Part shown: in pieces, positions 56,548-64,000 of the stretch
Layout of the letters: each line of letters opens with the position of its first letter
Numbering within the stretch: the first letter of the stretch is position 1
Origin: Syncephalis fuscata
Taxonomy: Eukaryota; Zoopagomycota; Zoopagomycetes; Zoopagales; Piptocephalidaceae
Length of the DNA stretch: 64,000 nt
Assembly (NCBI GenBank): GCA_025786725.1
Contig: JAHLTZ010000034.1
Span: 124,001 to 188,000 of the forward strand
Reading direction: 5' to 3'
Position numbers and translations under genes: made by a program
Notes under the pieces: generated by a model
Database searches by the model: none
What the model was told of the DNA's origin: nothing
Seen by the model: only the letters and a program-made list of their open reading frames with translations

Positions 56548-57551
56548 ATGGCGTACTCTACGTCAGGAAAACTAGATGCTCTTGCCAGAGAGCATGAAGC
56601 ATTAGCGAAATGTCTGCAAGATAGCTATAGTAGTTTTATTGAATGTGCGTATGACTTGGAGGAAATAGATGCCAGCGAAGAAGTATGTATAATTGGCAGG
56701 TTTGCATTATACTAAAGCTTTATTAGTTGAAAACAGTGGATAAAACGTTTAAAGAGCTTTTGAAAGAAGAACAGAAGCTACGTGCCAATGCGAATGCCCT
56801 TCAGCAAATCTCTGTTAACAGTATAGATAACAATGAACACGAAGTAAGCTGTTGTTTATACGTGTCACCCATATCATCTATTTACTAGCAATCTATTAGG
56901 TGATTAGTACCGAGAATTACGATACACAGCGTGGTGTACTTTTGGAAAGATATCTTAGACAATATGGCTTGGAATTTTCACGCCACAATCAATATAAAGA
57001 GTTTCGACAAAAGATATGGGTAATTAGTGTATTGTATTGATAGTCTAGTTGTTGAATATGTACTTAGGAAGTAAAACATCCTACTGAAAGCATGCCTCCA
57101 CTCCATGCAGATAGTGATGTTGATGAAGATGACGATATCATTCAAGTGAGCCAGCAAATCTCACTTATTTGCCCGTTGACCACCATGATTATGGAAAATC
57201 CCGTAACAAAGTAAATAGCAATCCACCAACAATAGCCACTTTAACATTTACTTACATTCATATTGAATATAGCACCACTTGTAATCATAGTTTCTCGGAA
57301 ACTGCCATTATGGATTACATTAGACAACAAAGTAGAGGAACAGGAGTGGTTAATTGCCCTGTAGCCGGTAACTTGACACTCGCTATGCTGTATCATTATA
57401 AAACTAATATATATATATAGGTTGCAGTCAAACGGTTCGTGCAAATACACTAAAGGCTAACCGTATGCTGGAACGAAGAATTCAGCGTGAGACTGAAATA
57501 AAGGAAAGCCAACAACGGCCAGACAGTGAGGTAAATTACAAGTTAAACTAA
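56548..57551 (+). CDS. MMS21: SUMO E3 ligase NSE2/MMS21 of the SMC5/6 complex
   Basis: Six exons (56548-56682, 56727-56843, 56900-57019, 57068-57210, 57273-57367, 57421-57551), 246 aa. The N-terminal half is helical coiled coil (SMC5-binding in the family). The C-terminal half is an SP-RING: ISLICPLTTMIMENPVT, TCNHSFSETAIMDYI, CPVAGCSQTV with the Cys/His zinc ligands, then LKANRMLERRIQ. It promotes SUMOylation in DNA repair. The last exon may end at VNYKLN as given or splice at GAG|GTAAAT; I see no convincing further exon before the ABC gene. Confidence 0.88.
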
Positions 57552-57676
57552 TGTTAAACTATCGTGGCTTTATTAATGATATATGTATTATATGTTGGTC
57601 TGCATTATTTAAACTTAGTATACGGATATTGTTTAAAATATATAGTATAATATCTAGCGCCAAGCGTTCCTACCGC

Positions 57677-60600
57677 TTATAATTCTGCGTTGGCATCAGC
57701 ATCTATGTTATAAATTGGAATTAATAAAACATTTTACAAAAAACAACAACAGCTTATTTACCTTGAACAATTCTCAAAAACACTTCTTCCAAACTAGTAA
57801 ATGCATGATGTATAAGTATTTTTACCAGAATATAATGTTAAATACGCTACCTTGTTTGTGAGATACCCCAGTCATCGAGTCCTAGATCTGTTTTATGCTT
57901 TTCAAGCTGTTCAAACAGCGTGGAAAGTGTAGTGGCTGTAGGCCTGAATTCATAGGATGCATGATTGGCAAAATTATCAATACATTGCCAGCCCTCGGGA
58001 AGGAATTGTTCAACATAACTATAAACGCGTATTAGTAAATGATTGTCCAGATAAGTTATCTGATCAATTAAATGATAATTACCTGCGAGCAGCTGGCATG
58101 CATTGTGGTGAACCAGCCAATGAAAGGCGGAAGCCTTTACCGTAAATATCCTTCAAGTGGAATATAGAACCGATACAGCGTAATAATCCTTTAGCCATAA
58201 TACCAACATTACGGCACAGTACTTCAGCCTCTTCCATAGAATGTGTTGTCTATAGTTAATTAGTCGTTTGAATTCATGAAATGTATCAAGGGGATGTTAA
58301 TAAAACACTTACCAAAACAATAGATCTTCCTTCCTTGGATCGATTAATAATATCCCAAATAACACGTCTTACTTCTGGATCCAATCCCGTCTATTATAGC
58401 AATAGTTAATGTTATTATTGTTCATAATTGTGTCTTTAACCACTTACTGTTGGTTCATCCATGAATACAACACCAGAACTGCCGATAAGTGATATGGCAA
58501 TAGAAAGTCGTCGTTTTTCACCTCCACTTAATCCCTTTGATAGGCGTTCTCTAAAGTCTTGTAGTGCCACGTTTTCAATAGCTTTATCTACAGCAGCCTT
58601 CTCTTCAGTTGGATGAACGCCCTTAAGACGAGCATAAAAGTATAGATGCTCTTCGACTGACAAATCATCCCAGAGAATATCGTGCTAGTTAAATAGTCTT
58701 AGCTTTGTTTATTGCCTATAGTAGCAGTAGTGCTCACCTGTGGACATATGCCCATTGTTTGGTACACATCCTTCATTTGTGTGGCAATGTTGTAGCCATT
58801 AAGCCAGGCTTCACCTATTACCGCATGTTAATACATATATAAAACAGTAGACAACAAAATAATTTACCTGAGGTTGGAGGATAAAGTCCAGTCAGCATAT
58901 GAATGAGAGATGTTTTACCGGCACCGTTGGGGCCTAGTAGACCAAATACAAGATTGGGCTAAATATGCGTATTGGTAAGTGATAAAAAATAGTACCTATT
59001 ATGTTTAATTACCTCAATGGCCAGTGTAACATCCTTGACTGCAACCTTGCCGTTACCGTAAACTTTACGGATATGCTTTGTAACTAAAGGCGATGCTGCG
59101 GGATGTCGGTTGTTTAAGACACGATCGCGTTCAGCTCGGACATCATCATCTTCCTCCTAAAGTAATGTTATAAATAAATAAGCTTGTAAATAAATTAATT
59201 CGTAAATACATACAACATATTCCAAATAATCCTCATCGTCATCACCATTCCTAGTTATTTGTGTCTAATGCAATGTTAGTGTTAATAGTTATTAGTAATC
59301 AATATTATAACTTACCGTGCTACCATCCTCAAGTATTGCTTTATTTTTAGGTGGATTCATCTTGTTGCGCAGCCATTTAAATGGCTCGGTAAATATGAAA
59401 TACCACGGCTTATTCACACCGTATTCGCTGGGTACGACAAGATTCAAATAGCTATTTGTTTTAACGTTAATGTTTGTTGATATGACAGCTTATAGTGTTA
59501 CTAACGCAGTAAGTAGTATAAGAACTACAATTTCTCCAATTAAAAACAGCATAGCTTCAAGGACTTGATTATTTTCGGACAAGGTGGACCATTCATATGG
59601 CTGAAATACAAAGGTTAGCTATTATGATATGTTAGTCTAATAAGCAGTCTTACCACTTGATTGTTACTACCAATACTGGCCATGTTGATTAGAGATAAAG
59701 CACGGTAAAATGCAAATGGAGGCCATATGAAATAAGCCAATGAAATATTTCCCGGTACAAGTTGTTCTATTGATTGATTGATATTTTGTATTAGACTATA
59801 ATAAGTATGCATGTTACTACAAGCACTTACCAACAACTGTGTTGATTATAACACCGGTCAACACCAACACAAATACAGAAACTATATAAACAATGATAAG
59901 TATCTATCACTTGTAGCGACAATCCCAGTCACTTACTTAGCGATGTTTGGCTTTTGGAGAATAGACAGCTAAGGAAGAATGACATTAATGTCAGCACGAC
60001 AGTCCAAATAATTAATAGAATAATATAGATGCCAGGATTGGTTCGAGTGAAGAATGGCATGGAAAAGCCCACTCCGGTCAGTACAAATATAATAGTGGCA
60101 ATGAATTGCATAATAAAGAACTGCAGAAAACGGACAAAGTAATAGTTGCGGGCCTTTAGTCCATTCTAAATATAACAGTGAATAAACGCGACTGTAATTA
60201 TGTCAAGTGTTACTTACTATACGCATCATAATTAATATACGGTCTTCCTTTTCTTTTACCAAAGTAATCACAAAGATAGGAAGTAAAAAGGAGATGCCTG
60301 TAATAAATGATATATTAAATTGACTGGTTGGTGAGGTATTTGTGTAGATGACTCACCAAATGGAAATAGAATACGGCCTACATACGATGCAATTGGAATA
60401 TCGGCGGTGGCGCGTTGCAAGACTGGGTACATCTGTATTAAGTGATTAATAAAATATATTTGCTGATGATACCTATTCCATACCCTTAAGCCGTGTGTAA
60501 TAGTTATGTCGTTTCTGTTATTGCCAGCTGTTCTTGCTGTAATATCCAAATTAGATACTAGTGTAATTGAAAACAATTTGCCAGACTTACCCATGGCATT

Positions 60601-62098
60601 ACCAAGCATTGCTTGAAGAGCAATCTTTCTAAGACCTGAACTTGGCATATAACCAGTAGATATGAGTCTTTTATCCGATCCAACTTGCATTGTGTATTTC
60701 CATTGCTTGTTGGCGGCGTTTACGCTGTCAAATGTGATGGCTATACAATTTAAAGATTATTATTATTCTTATTGCTACTAATACTATTACAACTCTGATT
60801 AACACACTTACCACCCCATGGCATATCTAACAAGGCTTTTCTTATTTGGAAATAACTATTTATGTTAAGTGAACAGGTTAGTTATAAAAAATCATTTTAT
60901 AGTTGTACTTGCCTATCTACTCTTACATCGGATGATTTGTATTCTCTTAAAGCGGCAATCCGACCCGTGATGCTGTTTAAACAATTAGCATTATACCATT
61001 CATTGCAAGCATGCTCTACCTACCTTTGGATTTTGTCAATGAGCAGGTTATCCATATCCACATCAGATTTTGCATTTGTTTTGTCGAAAAAAGGGACGGG
61101 CTGCATTCCATTAACACTTGGTTGTGGATTTGTACTATTAGGCAGGTTGATATCTACGAAAAGATTTGTGTCGATAGCACCAAGTAATCCTATTTTTGTG
61201 TGTAAATTACTTTGCATCAATAAACTATATGTCACTGTACCTGAATCGCCAGCAGTGCCATTAATTGCACTCAGTGCCTGACTAAGACTATTTAGCACTG
61301 GCTGCTTATTCTTGACACCCGAGTTTACACCTGATGCATCACGTACAATTGCCCAGGGAAATTGCTGTGCACGGTCTAATCTGTAAGCATTTGTACTATT
61401 GTTGGAATTAAGCCATCCACCAGATGGGTCGGGTAGAAACGTTCTAATTTTGGATATTAATTTAAAAAGTAATACTAATGCTAGCTGTAGCTTACGTGTC
61501 ACGTCTTGGTATTAAACCACTGTTGTTATAAAGCTCATATGGAGCACTTGACGGGTAGTCATGTTCAAACCAATTGATGCATGCGTAATAGGAGTATGAA
61601 AAATCGGAATCCGTCGTCTTGCTATAGTCCATGCCACTGCTAAAAAAAAAACTAGGAGTCGAAACTAAACTAACTTTATCGAGTGTAGCACGTGGGATTG
61701 TGGTTCCGGGCACCAGGCCCGTAGCATTAGCGCAATACACAGTTTCTTGACAAATAGATCAGACTACAGAAATTGAAATATAACAATGAAACTTACCTGT
61801 AGTGCCCATAGATTTTTTTAATAGATTAGTTACTACAATGCCAAGGATACCGGCAATTGCCACCATTAGCAATGGACATAGTCTATCATTGTTGATTGAT
61901 TAGTAGTTGTTTGCGTACGATTGTAATTTATTAATGTGCTTTTATACGTACGCAATACAGCAAATGTTTGCAAATTTCTGTCGCTTCTGATACGACAACG
62001 TGCTACGTGTCTATAAATATAAATTAAAACAATGAATTGGCCACACTGGTTATTATACTTGCCAATGCACGCCATTGATAATCTGGCCGTTTTTCCAT
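57677..62098 (-). CDS. ABCA-family half-size ABC transporter
   Basis: Twenty-five exons from 62059-62098 to 57677-57702 join in frame, 1,019 aa. Order: basic N-terminus, TM1 ([18 protein letters not shown]), a Ser/Asn-rich extracellular loop of about 280 residues, five more TM segments (e.g. [30 protein letters not shown]), then one nucleotide-binding domain: [11 protein letters not shown] (Walker A), [17 protein letters not shown] (signature), [17 protein letters not shown] (Walker B), [12 protein letters not shown] (H-loop) and the ABCA-type [16 protein letters not shown]. It probably dimerises and moves lipids. Intron 6 (60856-60912) is GC-AG. A 33-nt in-frame GT-AG segment in exon 8 (60569-60601) might be a tiny intron. 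Confidence 0.9.
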
Positions 62099-62861
62099 AA
62101 ATAGTGTTTTTGAAAGAATTATTATGCTTTATAACTGTTTTTTAGTAATAGCAGCACTTCATAAAGTTATTCCGGAGGTAAGTGGTGGTGCAATGAGGCG
62201 AAAGTAATGGGTGTTGGTGTAGTAAAAAATGAATGAGAAATAAATTGACGAACAGACAGATAAATGTAATGCCGCAAGAGTAGGTGTTTAAAAGTAGATG
62301 TAAAGTAGCACAACCAGGCTGTAATTTCAGGGAGTTTCTATGAGACATTAATCTTTTTAACAACTAAGATTTGAAGTCCGATATAGCTGGTGGCAAGTCT
62401 GGGCATTTGCCAAGAAATCGCCTGAGGTATTTTTTATGCAACACAAACAGAAAATATACTGGTTTGTAAACTAGTGTACAAAAATAGAAAATACTGTTTT
62501 ATTAAACAGCTAAGGCAACCAATCTTTATGTTTAAATGCTACAGCCTGCTAATGGCTAATCAGTTGAAATTAGCGTTTTATAGGTGTTTACAATGTTTGT
62601 TAAAGTTGATGAGTTTATATTGCCAAGACAGCTACTAGCGCGTTTTTAGTATAATCAGTGGCCTTGCGTAAAGATAAAATTAATTTGGATAAAGATTTAT
62701 CCAAAAGTAAAGGTCCTTCATAACTACCAAGATCTGGCTGCAATATATCTTTGAACGTGTATCTTAATTTTTGATATTCCTTAAATAAGATGTGGATTTT
62801 TATTAATAGATACGAGTACGGAATCTAGTGTAATAAAAAAATTCTTGTTTTAAAACCATTT
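62099..62861. other. Intergenic, no gene seen
   Basis: Upstream region of the ABC gene plus AT-rich DNA; a minus ORF at 62142-62363 lacks coding character. Confidence 0.5.
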
Positions 62862-63149
62862 TTAATTGTTGATAGTGTTTTTAGCTGAGGCTTCGATGCT
62901 TGATTTTGCCAAGAAGCGACGAGAGAGGCGAGCACAGTTCAAACAAATGTGTTGCAATCTATCTTTTGATAAAACTTCACGTGTCTCTATAGGTGGTAGA
63001 GAAGTAAATTTTGCAATGGTGCAGAGTCCTAAATCTTGAACTAGCTCATTTGCTGCTATTGGACTTGCCATGGCGTTGAATAAAGGTAGTAATAATTGGA
63101 AAGTCAGATGACCAGTAAATAATTTAACTAAATAATAACTAATGATCAT
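62862..63149 (-). CDS. Unidentified short ORF, possibly a gene fragment
   Basis: 95-codon minus ORF. From an internal Met (about 63072) it reads MASPIAANELVQDLGLC and on to CLNCARLSRRFLAKSSIEAS, more coding-like in composition than the surrounding DNA and with alternating hydrophobic/charged residues suggestive of helical repeats. No family was recognised, and no exon before or after could be joined. It may be a decayed fragment or chance. Confidence 0.25.
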   Translation of the reverse strand: MIISYYLVKLFTGHLTFQLLLPLFNAMASPIAANELVQDLGLCTIAKFTSLPPIETREVLSKDRLQHICLNCARLSRRFLAKSSIEASAKNTINN

Positions 63150-63888
63150 GTTGGGTTGATAGATGCCAAGTCAGCCAATGTTTCAAAAATAAATAACTAA
63201 GCATATTGTTTGAATAGCGGTTTAGAAATGCTAACAATGACTTGGGAGACAAGGATAACAAAGAAACAATCAAAATACCTAGAAAAGCTAAGAGCAGACT
63301 GTGTTTTATTGTCTAAAGCAACGTATGCGTATGTATTATCCGCAAACGTTTCAAATTTTATGCAGAAACTACAAATTTGTTTAAACTTTCTGATTGTCTT
63401 TGACTATTTGCCTTATCAGTAGCAATCCACCGCACAAGTGTAAGCAATTCTAGAAATCTTTTATAACAATATCATTTGGGTATATAAATAAGCTATACAA
63501 ATTGCTGAATATACTATATCGTGTTTAGTACACGATAGAATACTACATTCAATACTTATTGAGTCATCTGAATTGATTGGTCAAGTATTTGCTAATTCAG
63601 CTTTTAATATCAGCTTTAAAAACAAGATAAAAATAAATAAATAAATAATCATTAGGCGACTAATAAAGTAACAATATCTTGCCTAAGTGGTTATCAATTA
63701 TTAGGAACATTTAGACTATTCTTGTTTAATGTACTATTGGATAGCAAAACAATTATTCATTTTACTTGTACCTTTAAAAGACTAATATTAAACATTTGAT
63801 AATTATTTATTTGTATGATTATGTATGTTGTTTAGCTAAAAGACAATCGTGTTTTGTTGCTATTTTCAATAGTTTATAAGCCTTGCTA
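63150..63888. other. Intergenic, no gene seen
   Basis: AT-rich DNA with (AAAT)n near 63630-63648; a 70-codon plus ORF at 63210 is not supported. Confidence 0.5.
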
Positions 63889-64000
63889 TTAGTATATGAT
63901 TGTTGAATAATCATCAATCTCTTTAAACAGTCTTTCAAAACCACCACTAGAACCAGCTGTATCTTCGGGAACCTTTCTCCAAGCAACGTTTTTTTCTACA
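63889..64000 (-). CDS. 3' end of an unidentified gene (partial)
   Basis: Open minus frame entering from the right edge, ending GGFERLFKEIDDYSTIIY and TAA at 63889-63891. The charged, amphipathic composition looks coding (NVAWRKVPEDTAGSSGG precedes). The family cannot be named from about 36 residues. Confidence 0.45.
   Translation of the reverse strand, partial: VEKNVAWRKVPEDTAGSSGGFERLFKEIDDYSTIIY

Noticed and set aside
1-64000. tRNA, rRNA, CRISPR, riboswitch or bacterial operon signals
   Set aside because: No T-loop GTTCGA with paired stems, no spaced direct repeats and no Shine-Dalgarno/operon structure was found; the window is eukaryotic.

Overview
The window is nuclear DNA from an intron-rich, AT-rich eukaryote, most probably an early-diverging (non-Dikarya) fungus. 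This is inferred from a fungal-type RGS/multi-membrane (RAX1-like) protein, a fungal RSM27/MRPS33, a She4/UNC-45 without visible TPR repeats, ERG25 and SCS7 homologues, a Dnmt2, and Fanzor fragments like those common in Mucoromycota. Genes are packed on both strands. I count roughly 140 introns, mostly 45-90 nt, starting GTAAGT-like and ending in ...TTAATAG-like acceptors; at least five are GC-AG (GCAAGT) introns. No bacterial operons, tRNAs, rRNAs or CRISPR arrays were seen.

Layout. 0-13 kb: tail of an unknown acidic protein, SRP19, a mitochondrial RsmH/METTL15-type rRNA methyltransferase, an NT-C2 (EEIG1/FAM102-like) protein, a broken F-box gene, a TBL1-type LisH-WD40 corepressor and an oxysterol-binding-like protein. 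13-21 kb: mitoribosomal mS33, ribokinase, UNC-45, a nuclear gene for a group II intron reverse-transcriptase-like protein with a degenerate active site, and a peroxisomal dienoyl-CoA isomerase (PTS1). 21-33 kb: the small subunit of serine palmitoyltransferase, an RGS-TM protein, fatty-acid 2-hydroxylase, and two tandem C4-methylsterol oxidases. 33-44 kb: SIW14-type diphosphoinositol phosphatase, a PPR protein, a kinase-only VIP1/PPIP5K and APC4. 44-49 kb: a HUL4/HECTD2-type HECT ligase and a MRX11-like protein. 49.6-53.2 kb: an accessory island with Fanzor (eukaryotic TnpB relative) fragments, inverted repeats and one intact secreted Cys-rich peptide gene. 53.4-62.1 kb: nicotinamide riboside kinase, Dnmt2, the SUMO ligase NSE2/MMS21 and a half-size ABCA transporter. 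62-64 kb: little, ending in the tail of another gene.

Themes. Mitochondrial gene expression recurs (RsmH, mS33, RT-like protein, PPR, MRX11-like). So do membrane lipids (SPT small subunit, FA2H, two ERG25, OSBP) and inositol pyrophosphates (VIP1 plus SIW14). Most genes are well-conserved housekeeping genes. The most unusual items are the RT-like protein with YLDR in place of YADD, the Fanzor island with its catalytic RD motif mutated, and the VIP1 lacking a phosphatase half.

Caution on quality: about eleven conserved genes or gene segments need a single missing base restored to stay in frame, nearly always at a short homopolymer. This looks like residual deletion error in the assembly, so frameshifts here should not be read as pseudogenes without re-sequencing.
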